Position numbers and translations under genes: made by a program. Positions 23,186 to 35,190 of a stretch of 64,000 bases of DNA are shown piece after piece. Below the pieces are notes generated by a model. The model saw only the letters and a list, made by a program, of their open reading frames with translations. It was not told the origin of the DNA and made no database searches. The stretch is from Impatiens glandulifera. Lineage: Eukaryota > Streptophyta > Magnoliopsida > Ericales > Balsaminaceae. The stretch lies in contig NC_061862.1 of assembly GCF_907164915.1 (NCBI RefSeq), positions 65,474,228-65,538,227 of the forward strand, written 5' to 3'. Each line of letters opens with the position of its first letter. Positions within the stretch are counted from its first letter, which is position 1.

Positions 23186-26100
23186 TTAAATCCAATCTTC
23201 TTCGGATGGAACTGCAATCATTCCACTCGAGTTAGCCGGACCAAATAGAAGCTCTACACAAAATGCAGGCCCAGAAATAGATTGACCTCTTTTCCCAATT
23301 TTATCCAAATCCTTCACAGAAAACTGCATCAAACAATAACAATGAGAAATTCTTCAATATAACACCTTTAATAACCTCACCAACCGCATCTAGAATTTGA
23401 ATGCGTCTTGGACCTTGTTTGATGTAGCGTTATTTGAAAATGAAAAAGAAAACTGACAGAAAAAATAGATTATTTAGGGGTTAAATGACTAATAGTTGAT
23501 GATTCAAATGATGATGGGATTAATGATGGGGATAAGGGGGCATTCATCAAACAAAGCCTTGGAATCTAATAAGAAGATACTCTCTGTTTGATGAAGGTAA
23601 TCCAAATAAACAATTATCCCATTATCAATCAAATCATTTTCCAACCTAGCAAATTATCTTGTAACATTTTAAATATTAATTGCAAAGTAATATTTTTGTG
23701 AGATAACACCAAATAATCTACTTTTCCATCAAACAATAATGTTTTCAAATAACACAGATTATGCTAAATCATGATGATGAACATAAATAATTAAACCCAC
23801 TACTGTCATACATACCTGTAGTAAGCTATTTGTTATAAAGCCTGTGTTGAAGCAAGCATAGAAAAGACGCCCTCCAATCAACTTCTCGTAAAATATAACT
23901 CGTACATCTCCACTAACCTTTTTAAGCAAAAAATACAATACATTACTTCATCATAGATCAAAATACCTTTATAGAAACAAAAAGAAAAGGTATTGGACTT
24001 GTATTCTATTTTCTGATTTTGTTTCCTTCTTTATCAAGTTTCTACTCCAGAGCTTTCGAATAATTATTCATAAAATCTGTGCATTATCGAGCAAAAGATA
24101 AACAATGATACGTAAGTATGCCTGACCTTTATCGGTTTCTCAAAAGAGCACTCGAGGCAGGTCCTCTGGTGGAAGACATGATGCTCCGTTTCCATTTGGA
24201 CTACGCGACGAGGTTCCTCCATTTCCTTTGCATTGCTATCTTCTTCACCTTGCTGAATAAAGGAAATGTGGTACCTAGGGCTGCTCCCTTTCTTGACAGG
24301 TCTACAGCAATTCTTGACCATTTCAACAGATGGACGATATCGCTCACCAGGAATCTGTTGAAAATGAATACAAATTGCACATTTACTTACTGAAGAACAT
24401 AGAATAAAGAGCTTGCTCCAGACCCAAGCAGTTCTATCCTTCTAGGATACAGAAAGATAAACATATCTAAGAGTTTAAGCTTCATTAACTGTAAGCAAGA
24501 GAACTCTGAACAACAGAAGGCAAAGGGTAGTCTTCTAATATAATTCGCTAAAGATTTTTATCAAATCAACTTAAATACCATGTACTTAAAATTTAGATAT
24601 TTTCAATTGGTGTTTATTCAAAATTTATTTTTCATTTACTTAACTAGAAACTTAAAAATTCAGTATTCAACACCTTAACACTTAATTTTCAGTTTTGGCA
24701 AACGGTCTCAGTATTTTTTTTATGGGTTGTTGACAGTTGGTGTTTACTCGACTAGTCTTTTCCTTTGCTTGTTTGGCATGCGAATAGCTTTTCTTGTACT
24801 CTTTTTTCTTTTTGAATAATACTTTGCCTTTATATAGAAGGTTATGCATCAGTAACACAAGTAAGAAGCTGAACACAAGCCGTTAAATTTCAAGAAATGG
24901 ATTATTATTACCTCTTGCAACTCCGAGGCCACAAAGTAGATGGCATCTATATTGGTTGTATCATAAAGTCTGATTCGAAGCAGTTCTCTACTACATGGTT
25001 GAGGCAATTCCACCACTGGAAGGCCATTGTCAACTCCCTTGGGAAATTTAAGTACTTGCTCCCAATAACCTACATACCGACGCTGGCTTGGGATAGAAAC
25101 CTGTTTAGTAATACCTATGTTAAATTCATGTTCATGAATCTGTAACGCACCAGCCTATATATCTAGGATTTGTACAACAAACATAAATGGGATGAGAATT
25201 GCCTAAGATTTTAAGATGAGGTAAACTAGATTCAATACGTCTTCATTCATAATACATACTCTACTATTTATAAGTTGCTAACCAACTAATTTACTCCGCT
25301 AAGTACCATACTACCATTATACTACTAATAATAATATAGCCCACTAACAGGAATCTCTAACACAACATCCCAACACAATGAGCCCAACTTCAATAAAAGT
25401 GCTATAAGTATGAATCAAGCTTAAGACCTCAACCTTTTAATTTCAAGACTCATACCAATTGAGCTAGGTAAGTATCCTACTACAATAGACATAATTCTCT
25501 TAGGTTAGAGAAATATCTTAAGAAACCTTAATTGTCCCCAAATATTCAGTTCTCTAAGGAATAGCCCCCATGAACAAGAGACAAAAAGAGATACAAGATT
25601 ATAGGAGAAGACTCTAGAGTATTTTATTAGTAACAACTCTTTGCTTGCGTATAAGGTTAAATGACCCACGTATCAATTTGGCAGACACTATTATGGCTAA
25701 GAAACAAAACATATTGGTCCATCAATCTGCTTCTCTTTGTGTTTTGGCACAAAAAAAAAGTTTTCATGTATTATACAAGTAGATATAGCCATACTTTGAA
25801 GTCGTAGATTTACTGGGTCAATAGTCCATTATTTACGAGTAATGTCACTTACACCTTCATTATTGGTTGTACGTTTATGTGCATACAACTGGAGAGCCTC
25901 CTCTGCAGACAAGCCAGTGTAAACAAGGTAGGCACATACCATAAGTCCTGTCCGACCTTTCCCTGCCTACAAAATTAAATAAGTTGATGGAATGAAGCAA
26001 TTTCTCATAGACTATTAAAACATTTTTGCATTCGTTTCCCAACGTTTATGTATCTCAAAACGAATCCAGATACAGGAACAATAAATGTTTCCAAATGCAA

Positions 26101-27719
26101 CTCTCTCATCGTCCGGTACAAGACTTCTTCATTTTATGAGTAACATGCAAAGGCTAGTCCTAGGCTGGAAATTTTTAGTTACGATCTTTCCAAATTTCCC
26201 CCTTTTTAAAAGCAACATCCATAGTTTACAGTAATGTGATCAAGAAATATTATTCTTAAGTAAGAATGTGACCTGTATTTCAGGTAATTCAACAAGGCTT
26301 AACTAAATTGACTATCCACAACATAATTCATGAACTGGGACAATTAGTGAGCAACTATGGTTATGATGTTGATAGTACAACAGAAAATAATCTAAACATA
26401 AAGCAATAAAGATATGATATAAGTGAGGGTTAATACCATGCAGTGTATAACAACAATGTTTTTGGGATCATTTGAAAGCCATGAATTCACACTTTCACAG
26501 AATTGTTTCATCATTGGGAGAGGTGGGACGTGGTTGTCGTCAAACGGAAATCTCTCCATTAGGCCATGAAAATGGGATGGATCATACGTCTCTTCAATAC
26601 ACAAATTGTACACCTATAAAGTTGTGCAATAAAAGGAAATTACAAACTACTGGTAGAAAAAAGAAGATAAAATTAACATAACAAGGTAGGAGATGTTCAA
26701 CTTGGAGACCAACTTATGGATATTTCACATTTGTATTGTTTGTAAAATCTGTAATTAGGAGATAATTAACAACCCCTGATTTGTGCAAATCCTATAATTG
26801 TGGTAGCAGCCCACAAATGTTGCTAGGAATTGTGTGTATATATAGTGATACAGTGTACAGTGTAGAGATGTAAATCAATCAGAATAGAGTACAATGATGT
26901 GAATCATTTAGAAAAATAAGACATTTTATTTTTTTCGAAAAATTATCAAAAGAAAATTAACAAAGATTTACTTTAGGCTGTGTAAGAATCTTAATGTTAA
27001 GAAGTCGAAAGTGTAGCATTCTCTCATATTTAAGGAAAATGCTGAAGAGCTCTCTTACTTCACGTGTGTAAGGTCAAAAGTGAGATCTTGAATTATGCTG
27101 TGTTGTTCCAATATGGTAGGTATGCATTGAGAAGAGACTATGCAATGACACCACTAACCAAACAACCTCTAAATCAGCGGCTTTTTGCCAAGTGCATTCT
27201 ATGGTTACAGAAAGAATGGAATATCATTTACTCCAATGTGAATGAAATAACACACAATCAACATGATCTGTCAATTTGTGGAAACCAAGTAGGCTATACA
27301 AAGTGGACTTGCATTTGACATAGTTGAAACGTCAAGAAGAAAATAAACCATGATGGAATTGTTACAAAACTAACATGATGTTCAAATCACAATTATTATA
27401 AAAAAAAAATATAGTCTTTAGAACACACCTTATAATGGCTATGATGTTCCATGTCCAGCACAGACTTCACCTGCCAGAGAGGATTACGATAGACTGACCG
27501 TATGCGCTCTGCAGGAAATGACATTGCCAAGACACGGTTTGTGATATATGACATGTCAAGATCATAACCACCAACAAGCATTCTCCTCCTTTTCTTCGAT
27601 ACAAGATTACGAATATACAAAGTTATAGTGAAGTAATCTATGAGCCGGTGTTTAACAGGAAGTAAACTCATATTTTCAACCCCCTTCGAAGCCATGTTTG
27701 CTGACATTTTCGAACTCAT
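23186..27719 (-). CDS. PTEN1: PTEN1-type phosphatase
   Basis: Seven coding exons, all phase 0: 27719-27429, 26613-26437, 25966-25853, 25100-24912, 24354-24127, 23917-23816, 23323-23186, giving 412 aa, the length of Arabidopsis PTEN1. The N-terminal part contains IRNLVSKKRRR and GGYDLDMSYIT. The catalytic P-loop HCMAGKGRTG (Cys155 to Arg161) matches CX5R of dual-specificity/PTEN phosphatases and is split by intron 2 after HCM. RRYVGYW ends the phosphatase domain. The C-terminal two exons form the C2 domain (FEKPIKV...VSGDVRV...FNTGFITNSLL). The family removes the 3-phosphate of phosphoinositides; Arabidopsis PTEN1 acts in pollen. It lacks the long acidic tail of PTEN2, supporting the PTEN1 class. 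The start is the first in-frame ATG after the 5' splice acceptor. Confidence 0.93.
23411..23560. mobile_element. MITE family 1 copy, PTEN1 intron 6
   Basis: Ends GACCTTGTTTGATGTAGC and CATCAAACAAAGCCTT are inverted. The interior has TTATTTAGGGGTTAAATGAC. Confidence 0.65.
23584..23775. mobile_element. Second MITE family 1 copy, PTEN1 intron 6
   Basis: Starts CTGTTTGATGAAGGTAATCC and contains CCCATTATCAATCAAATCA and CCATCAAACAATAATG. It lies about 20 bases from the previous copy in the same intron. Confidence 0.5.
25362..25470 (-). mobile_element. tRNA-like SINE, PTEN1 intron 3
   Basis: Minus strand: CTAGCTCAATTGGTATGAG (A-box-like), AAGCTTGATTCATAC (weak B box), and a tail matching the copy at 19985-20099 (GAAGTTGGGCTCATTGTG). 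Confidence 0.5.
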
Positions 27720-28420
27720 GGGAATCAAGGGGGCATCTGCAGAAAGAAATGATTGTTAGCCAAACCTAGTGGTCATGAAAGAAAGCTAACAAAGAAGAGT
27801 ATAACTGATCCTATGTTCATTCAGTCAGTCATGTTGATGTTGACACTTATATTCATTTTTCTCATTAGAAAAGCATCACTGTATCATAATATCTCCAGGA
27901 AAACTAACAAGGCATATATGAGGTTAAAAATGCATGTACATAACACCTAAATGATCCCTACTATCTCCGAAAGGTGTACCTTTTTCATGATATGAAGATA
28001 CACGTTCATAAATGAAATTCGGAAAGTGTATATAAATCACAATAACAATACCAATTGAATTAATAATAGAGGGCGAAACCACTCGTCCCGGTCCTTCTCA
28101 TGTGACGGATAAGTCGCATGAAAAACTGTAGGAAGAACCGAAACGAGTTCTAGGGCGTTCAAACCCTAGAATGCGCCTTCAACATGTGCTTCTGAAAGGG
28201 TTGAAAGTGAAGATGGTATTCGTTCAGGGTGGCCAGAAAGAGATTAGAAACTCCATGGGGCGATAAGGGAAGAGAGAGAAGCTTGTCGACGGTTGGCTTC
28301 GGCAGGAACAGTGCTAATTTTGGAGGATCTTCTCTCACCCCCAAGACCTCAGAGGAAATGGCGGGCGCGAGAGTTTTGCCGCCATCAAAGGACGTTATAC
28401 ATGTATACTCTCTCAAATTA
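27720..28420 (-). promoter_or_regulatory. PTEN1 5' leader with probable leader intron
   Basis: A splice acceptor (CTGCAG) ends at 27737, so the last leader exon carries only about 17 bases before the ATG at 27719. Within it lies ATGCCCCCTTGA, a three-codon upstream frame whose stop is five bases from the true start. Further upstream, GC-richer sequence at about 28140-28400 looks like a first non-coding exon and contains an 85-codon open frame (28416-28159) with no family resemblance, as well as a short ATG frame. The donor is not certain. The exon structure is inferred. Confidence 0.4.
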
Positions 28421-29243
28421 ATATTTATATATTTATTCTATTTGAAAAGATAAATGACAAGGAGTCATTCTTGCCTAGGGTAAACGAACCAAGCTCAAAT
28501 TAGTCCGTCTCGACTCGTTTTTTATTGGCTTGGCTCAGTTCGAGTTCGAGCTCGATCGAGATTTTAATATTAAGCTCAAATTCGGTTCGATCATATAATT
28601 ATAGGATCGAGTTTGACTCGATAAACTTGAATTTAAATATATTTATATATTAATTTCTTATATTAAAAAAAATATAAATCACCACACAAATATTTCATAT
28701 CCTTAATTACATATTAATAAATAAAAAAAGACAATCATTCCAAACCTTTTAAGTTTTTTTTCCTTTACTTTATTTAGAACCCCATCCTTTTTTTTTTTTT
28801 TTTTTGTTATTTTCTGTGTGTTGTTCGTTGTAGTTAAGAATAACCTCATTACTTTCAATTACACCAATATTTATATTAAGTGGAATTGATGTTTCTTCCA
28901 TAGACAAATATTAATTTGATTAAGAGATAAATAAATAAAATCAAAACAAACACAATGGGTTATGTCAACAACTACTATATAGATTTAGTGCTTAAAGAGA
29001 GCAATAACTGAACAAGATTTAAGATTTTACCGGAGCGAGATTTAGAGAGCTTCGAAACGAGATCTAAGTTTGTTGAAGAAATTTCAATAGGCTTCAGTCT
29101 TCTAGCAAAATGGTTTTGAAAAAATAAAATACTTTTATATCTTATAAAATATAATATATTAAGATTACATATATTAAATAATATTGTAATATAATTATAT
29201 TTTTTATTTGATTTTCCAAAATTATATTTCTGTAACTAAATTA

Positions 29244-30163
29244 ACTAGGGAGATCTCAGTGCGATGCACACGGATAAAAAAATATATTTAATAAATAATA
29301 ATAATAATATGTATTCAATGTTTAAAATTTTAATAAATCACGAATAATATATTAAAATAAAAAATAGAACGCTCTCATTCCATGTTTTATTCACTTCGAT
29401 AAAACAACTTATTTTCTCACGTATCTTATCACATATTTTTTCCAAATGAATCTCTCATCTCGTGACATTACACTCTCACTTTGGTCAATCAAATATTTAA
29501 TTCTTATTTTTTAATATTTAACATCATGACCTCACACTTTTGTCAATCAAATATTTGATTCATATATTTTTAACCACTTTCAATTGATACCGACCTATTA
29601 TCCATCGACAAACCACATTCCAATCACACTTGGTTAAATATTGCACTTGTTTTGTTATGTTGCAAATTCGAAATATATATATAACATTTTAAATTTTATT
29701 TTTAACCGTTTTAAATTTATGGGAGGGTCAACTCACAATCCGACCCAAGTATCCATTTACTCTCACATATATATCCAAATTAATCACAACTCTCGACCCG
29801 ACAATCCGGACACTTTAAAAATTAAGCATCATTATATATATATATAGATTTGTTAGTTAAAAAGTTGAACTTATATTGTTAAAATGTTTCGCGTTCATCT
29901 AATTTGGTGTTGAATTTAAAATATAAAGTGTTATTAGCCTAGTTGATTAAAGAGTTGTACATGTTTTGTAAGGTTGCAAGTTTGAAACATACATATAGCA
30001 TTTTTAATTTTATTTTTAACCGTTTTAAATTGATGAGCGAGTCAACCCACAATCCAACCCAAGTATCCATTTACTCTCACATATATATTCAAATTAACCA
30101 CAGCTCTCGATCCGGCAATCCAGACACTTTAAAAATTAAGCATCATTATATATATAGATATCA
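29244..30163 (+). mobile_element. Second member of the 293-bp SINE-like family
   Basis: It starts with a GTGCGATGCAC hairpin and contains about two tandem units (junction near 29846; the second unit is about 310 bases). Shared blocks include CCACAATCC, CTCTCGA, AATCCGGACACTTTAAAA and AATTAAGCATCATTATATA. The A-box-like TAGCCTAGTTGATTAAAG and B-box-like GCAAGTTTGAAAC are preserved in the second unit. It is more diverged than the 10.5-12.6 kb array. Confidence 0.7.
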
Positions 30164-30178
30164 ATATATTTATTTTCT

Positions 30179-30310
30179 TATAAGTATTATATAATATATA
30201 TATTTTTTAATTTATAAATATTATTATGGTATATCTTGATATACCACAATATTGAAAATCACATACATTTTACGTACCAATAATTTTGGTATTGATATCA
30301 TAAGTAATAA
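30179..30310 (-). repeat. Fragment of the ATACCGAAAT repeat family
   Basis: A short piece with TATTATGGTATATCTTGATA and CCAATAATTTTGGTA. It resembles the reverse complement of the core of the repeats at 3114-3708 and 21692-22832. Confidence 0.35.
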
Positions 30311-30824
30311 GCCCATAAATAGTCTTATAGGTGTTTCAATTTTTTTATTAAAAAATAAAATATAATGAAAAAAAATTATATGTTTAGGCTCAAAAAAGCT
30401 CAACGAGCCATCAAACGAGTCTTACCTAAGCTCGAATTCGGCTCGAATTTTAAACGAGCTGGCTCGAGCTCGACTCGAATTCGATTTTGACCGAACTTGA
30501 ATCGAGATTTGACCGAGCGGCTCGGCTCATTTACACCCCTATTCTTGACTCTGGTCAGCAATCCCAGTTGATTGCCACCGTGGAAAAAAAATATGAATGG
30601 ATGAGAGAGAAAATTAAAATTAATAATAACAAAATAAAAGAGCACGCTATTCTTCAGTTTTGATCAAATCATAGTCTTCTCCTATTAAAAAGAGCTCAAA
30701 AGTACGAGCTTTAGATTTTTCTCTCAATGAGAAACTCATTTCAAAGAAGACGATGACCAAGAAGACGACTATCGTGAAGAAGACCACCGTGAAGTTCGCT
30801 ACGAAGAACACGACTAATGTAATG

Positions 30825-31020
30825 TTATTTTTAACCTAAAACAAGAAAAATGTTATTTTTAACCTAAACTGTAATGTTATTTTTAACCTAAAACAAGAAA
30901 AATGTTTTTTTTTTTATCTAAATTGTATTGTGATTTTTAACCTAAACTGTAATGTTCTTTTAAGGTGAAAGAAGTGTAATGTCTAAATTTTAATGTTATT
31001 TTTAAACTTAAAGTGTAATG
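30825..31020 (+). repeat. Imperfect short tandem repeat
   Basis: Repeated TAATGTTATTTTTAACCTAA blocks, about five copies, alternating with AACAAGAAAA. They lie just upstream of the mudrA-like pseudogene, where a Mutator element's subterminal region would be. Confidence 0.75.
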
Positions 31021-31189
31021 TCTGATAAACCGAGGTGAATATTGGTAATATTGGTCAGTTTGGTAAATATTGGTCTGTCCGAGAACAATAGATCCCGAAC
31101 ATGGCCATGTTTTGGACCATTTCGAATACCAAATGGAATGGTCATTATTCTTTTTGTTAATACAATTTGTCTTTTATTTTTTTAGCTTC

Positions 31190-33292
31190 ATGGATCCCAA
31201 AGTTGAAATACACGATGTTCAAATCCCCAATATTAGAATGACTTTTCCTTCTGAAAAGGAGATTCCCGATTTTTACAACGCATATGCCCAATCAAAGGGT
31301 TTTGGCATTTCTAAGCTAGGAGCAATGAACGGTCCAGATGACAAACAAAAGTGGTTATCCATCGCTTGTGCCAAAAGTGGTGCATGTTCTACAAAGGGAA
31401 AAATATTTTACAACGCAGACCTTCCATCAAGACGAGCTGTAAGGCTAAGATAAATGTTGCAGCTCGAAATGAAGATGTTGTTAAGATAACTAGTGTCTTC
31501 CATGACCATAACCATATCTTGAATCCTAAAAATTCTATACATCTTAGATTTTACAAGGTTCTAGATCCAAGTACGAAGAGAAGATTGTATTTAAACGACG
31601 AAGCTGTAATTACTTTTTCAAAGACATATCAATCACTTGTAGTTGAAGATGGTGGATATGATAATATGACTTTTGATGAGAGAAGCTACATAAACTGTAT
31701 TTCAGAAGTTAGGCGGTTGCGGTTAGAAAATGGTGATGTCGAAGCGCTATGTCAGTATTTCTACCGAATGCAAAGTAGATGTTTAATTTTTTTGCATATA
31801 TGATTTGGACGAGGAAAACCGAATAAATAATGTCTTTGGGGATGATAGAAGATGCATAGATGCATACGAGTACTTCTTGAATGTCATCACATTTGACACA
31901 ACATATTTGACAAACCGCTATGATATGACATTTACTCTTTTTGTCGGTGTTAATCATCATGGACAATCAATTCTGTTAGGATGTGGCTTACTATCTAGTG
32001 AGGATTCAAAGTCATTTATCTGGTTTTTCAAAACATGGTTGACATGTATGAACAGACGTGCTCCAAAAGCAATAATCACTGACCAATGTCGATCAATGAC
32101 CATTGCAATTGAAAATGTATTTTCGAAGACCCATCATTGATTTTGTCTTTGACATATAATTAAGAAACTTCCCACCAAATTGTCTACACATGCTCATTAT
32201 GAAAGTATAAAAAAAGACATTTAAGAACATTGTCTACAACTCAATCACAATCCAGTAGTGTGAAGGTAGTTGGCTGAAAATGATTGTTGAGTTTCAGTTG
32301 CAAGACAATAATTGGTTGAAGTCTTTGCACGTAGAATGTAGAAAATAGATTCATGTGTATATTAAATGCTACTTTTGGATAGACATGTCAACATCTCAGA
32401 GAAGTGAATCTATGAATTCTTTTTTTTTTATGATTTTGTTCATTCTAAAACATCCCTAAAACAATTTGTAGAGCAATATGACAAAGCCCTTAAGAGAAAC
32501 ATAGAGAAGGAAAAAAATGGATTTTCATTCTTATAATTCGACTATTCTAATTGTGAGTGAGTATTCATTGGAAAAACAATTTCAGAGTGTATATATAAAA
32601 GACATTTTTAAGTTGTTCCAGAATGAGATGAAAGTGTTAATGTTCTACGAAACCACCATACTTGAAGACGATGGGACAACAACTACATTTAGAGTGATGG
32701 AGACCATACAAGATCATGGTGGAGAAAACTGGAGAGATATTTCTATAAAGGTAAACTTCACACAAACAGAGGGTTCTGTAAATTGTCTGAGTTTAGAGGA
32801 CTCATGTGTAGACATATTTTGGCGGTTTTGAGAAGACTGAAGGTGAATATGGTGCCGACTAATTATATCTTGGACCGCTAGCGCAAAGATTTGAAAAGAG
32901 GTTATCAAAATATTAATAACATTTATGATTCTGATGTGGGTGATATTGAAAGAAATCGGTATAACTATCTTACTCCAATGATGCAAGAGATCCAACAGAT
33001 TGTAGCTCAATTTGATCATAATACTTATTTTTTGGTTGAAGTGGTGAAAGAAGTGAAGGAAAATTTCATTGCATATTCAACAACATCTGCTTCTACACCA
33101 ACACCTTCTACACATACACCTTCTGCACCAACAAAATTGATTCATTCTCCCGTGAGAGTAAGAGATAGAGGTCGACCACCAACCAAACATAAACAATCTA
33201 TAATCGAAAGAGTTATGAACAAAAGGGGTCGAAAGAAGGGAAATGAGGCAACAACGACAATAATGCACGATTCAACACAACAACAACAATAA
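31190..33292 (+). pseudogene. FAR1/mudrA-type Mutator transposase, degenerate
   Basis: Translated pieces in different frames line up as one FAR1/FHY3-related transposase. In order: a FAR1 DNA-binding domain (TFPSEKEIPDFYNAYAQSKGF from 31230, then HDHNH near 31500); the MULE catalytic domain at 31805-32140 (FDTTYLTNRY, FVGVNHHGQ, IITDQCRSM); a long decayed middle; and a SWIM-like zinc-finger remnant (FRGLMCRHILAVLRRL near 32790). A low-complexity S/T/P-rich and basic tail reaches 33292. Frameshifts occur near 31440 and 31795, with stops after 32140 and near 32872. Plant MULEs encode this protein; domesticated relatives are FHY3/FAR1. The breaks show this one is a dead transposon gene. Confidence 0.85.
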
Positions 33293-33499
33293 TGGAATGA
33301 TCCAGTCTCAACTCAATATTCTTTCACATCACTTTTGTCATCTCAAACATTTCAAAAAGATAATACTTGTGGAGACAAAATTCAATGAAAGTAGTAATTG
33401 TATGAAAATGTTGTATACATTATATTCACTTTAATAGTAATTGTATTAATTGTATGAAAACTTTAACTTTAACTTTATCCAGAAGTGTTAGGGAACAAT

Positions 33500-33660
33500 T
33501 TTTAGGGAACAAATATTTCTGAACATGGTCATGTCCGGGAACAAATGTTCCCTTACATGGTCGTGTCCGGGAACATTTGTTCCTTTACATGGTCATGTCC
33601 AGGAACATTTTTTCCCTTACATGGTCAAGTCAGTGGTCATGTCCGGACATAGTCATGTCC
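33500..33660 (+). repeat. Tandem repeat of a ~31-bp GTTCC/GGAAC motif
   Basis: Three to four head-to-tail copies of a unit containing CATGGTCATGTCCGGGAAC and TTGTTCCCTTA, with a decayed last copy. The same motif appears singly near 31080 and again near 41150 and 41285-41370, suggesting a family-specific internal repeat of the Mutator-like region. Confidence 0.85.
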
Positions 33661-34339
33661 CAACAAACCAAACATTCGAAGTAATTTTCAATATAAACAA
33701 ATTCTATTAATTTAAAATTCATTTCATATATAATGTAGCAACCAAACAATGTTACAATGTAAACAAATGATATTCATTTACATTATCTTCCTAATTTCAG
33801 ACAATATAGCAACAACTCTTTTTAATTTTACAAGTATTTGATCCTTAAGTTTGTTCACTTCTGACCTCAGGATCGTCGCACCAAATTTTATCCTCAAAGA
33901 GTCAATTATAGATAGGAACTACAAAAACACAAGTTTCAACAAATTAGTAAGTACAGATAATTCTCAAACAATATTAAAACTGTATAACTTACATTTACAT
34001 CGTTGTCAATAATCATTGGTCTTGTTGGTCCCCTATATATGTGTCCATCTGCCACAAGCATTATATTCCACAATCCATTTTATTTTGACAATCTTTCCAA
34101 GGCAATTTCATAATGTTGAATGGAAGTCGTCTATTGAAGTCGTCATTCCTGGGTCACCGATCTTCATGAATTCAACAAATATTTTTCCTATTTTACCAAG
34201 ACAAGAAAAAACACTTTTTAGATAGATGAATAGAATATACACTTTTAGACAGATAAATTTAGCTTCTTGCCAAGGTCTTAGATTTAAAATATGTATCCTC
34301 CCATAGTAAATTTTTCGGCAATGGTAAGTTGTCAATTAT

Positions 34340-35040
34340 TTAGATTTCTTTGTCGTTCATGTTTATGCAGTATAAATAAAATGACTATGTTCTAAAATGG
34401 GGAACATAATCTTCAAAACAGGACCATTTTTTCATATGTTTAGGTAGTCGACAAATAAGATTGTTCTAAAATATTGGAGAGGTTACTTACCAGCTCTGCC
34501 TTCTTTTAAGTCTTCAAATGATATATGAAATAATTCCATTTTAGTTGTAATCTTACCAACAAAATTATCGAGACCACAATGATGTATAAACTGCAAATGA
34601 ATGTCATAATAAAAATTAGGGAACAATTGTTAGGGAGTTTTCATATAAAAAAATGTACATATACATAATTAAAGAAGCAATTTTTCTAGTTTCTCTTTTG
34701 AGTGATGATTTGGCTTCAGGCATCAACTATTCTAGATTCCAAATATACATTAGTTTTTAATAACAGCAAAGTCAGCGTGACTCGGTCACTCTCGAATAAC
34801 ACTTCACTACAAAGACATATAAAGAAAACACATCCTAATAAGAGTTAAGAAAACATTTAAATTATTGTGAAGAGTTGTAAAGATATTATCTTAAGTCGTA
34901 CTCTACAAAAATTATATCGACAACATTGCGATCTGTATGTGAAATTATGGTATGCTTGAAGACATTGGATAATGTAAACGTAGTAAATGCCATGTAAGGA
35001 GAGAAAATAGCCGACCCAGGTTTTTTATTTCTCTTCAACC
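34340..35040. other. Low-coding interior of the Mutator-like region
   Basis: No intact frame. Minus-strand remnants such as the one encoding ELFHISFEDLKEGR near 34500-34545 suggest decayed exons and introns of the Ulp1-like gene. Confidence 0.3.
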
Positions 35041-35190
35041 TCTACGAGAGTGGGGCATCCTCATGAGCTTCCACTTTTACAACTGCTGGCTCATCCAAAT
35101 GAGGTTTGATTAACTTCCTTCTCTTCCTCTTCGGGAATGGTACCACTTTGGTTTGATTAACTTCCTCCTCTTCCTCTATGGGAGAGGTTT

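Larger units (their letters stand above)
28468..30549. mobile_element. hAT-like non-autonomous element with 8-bp target duplications
   Basis: The element itself is 28476-30541. Its left end is TAGGGTAAACGAACCAAGC. Its right end, read inward on the minus strand, is TAGGGGTGTAAATGAGCCGA, followed by mirrored CTCGAG/GAGCTCG-rich subterminal sequence. It is flanked by TTCTTGCC (28468-28475) and TTCTTGAC (30542-30549), a 7/8 match that fits the 8-bp duplication of hAT elements. No transposase is present. The interior holds the two-unit SINE-like repeat (29244-30163) and a fragment of the ATACCGAAAT family. It sits just upstream of the PTEN1 gene. Confidence 0.72.

Noticed and set aside
28159..28416. 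85-codon minus-strand frame as the N-terminus of PTEN1
   Set aside because: It ends in a stop, is separated from the first conserved exon by more than 400 bases, and has no resemblance to PTEN family N-termini. It is more likely non-coding leader.
33077..33268. Cysteine-rich 63-codon minus-strand frame (small secreted peptide-like)
   Set aside because: It is the antisense of the low-complexity Ser/Thr/Pro-rich tail of the mudrA-like pseudogene; the cysteines come from antisense threonine/alanine codons.
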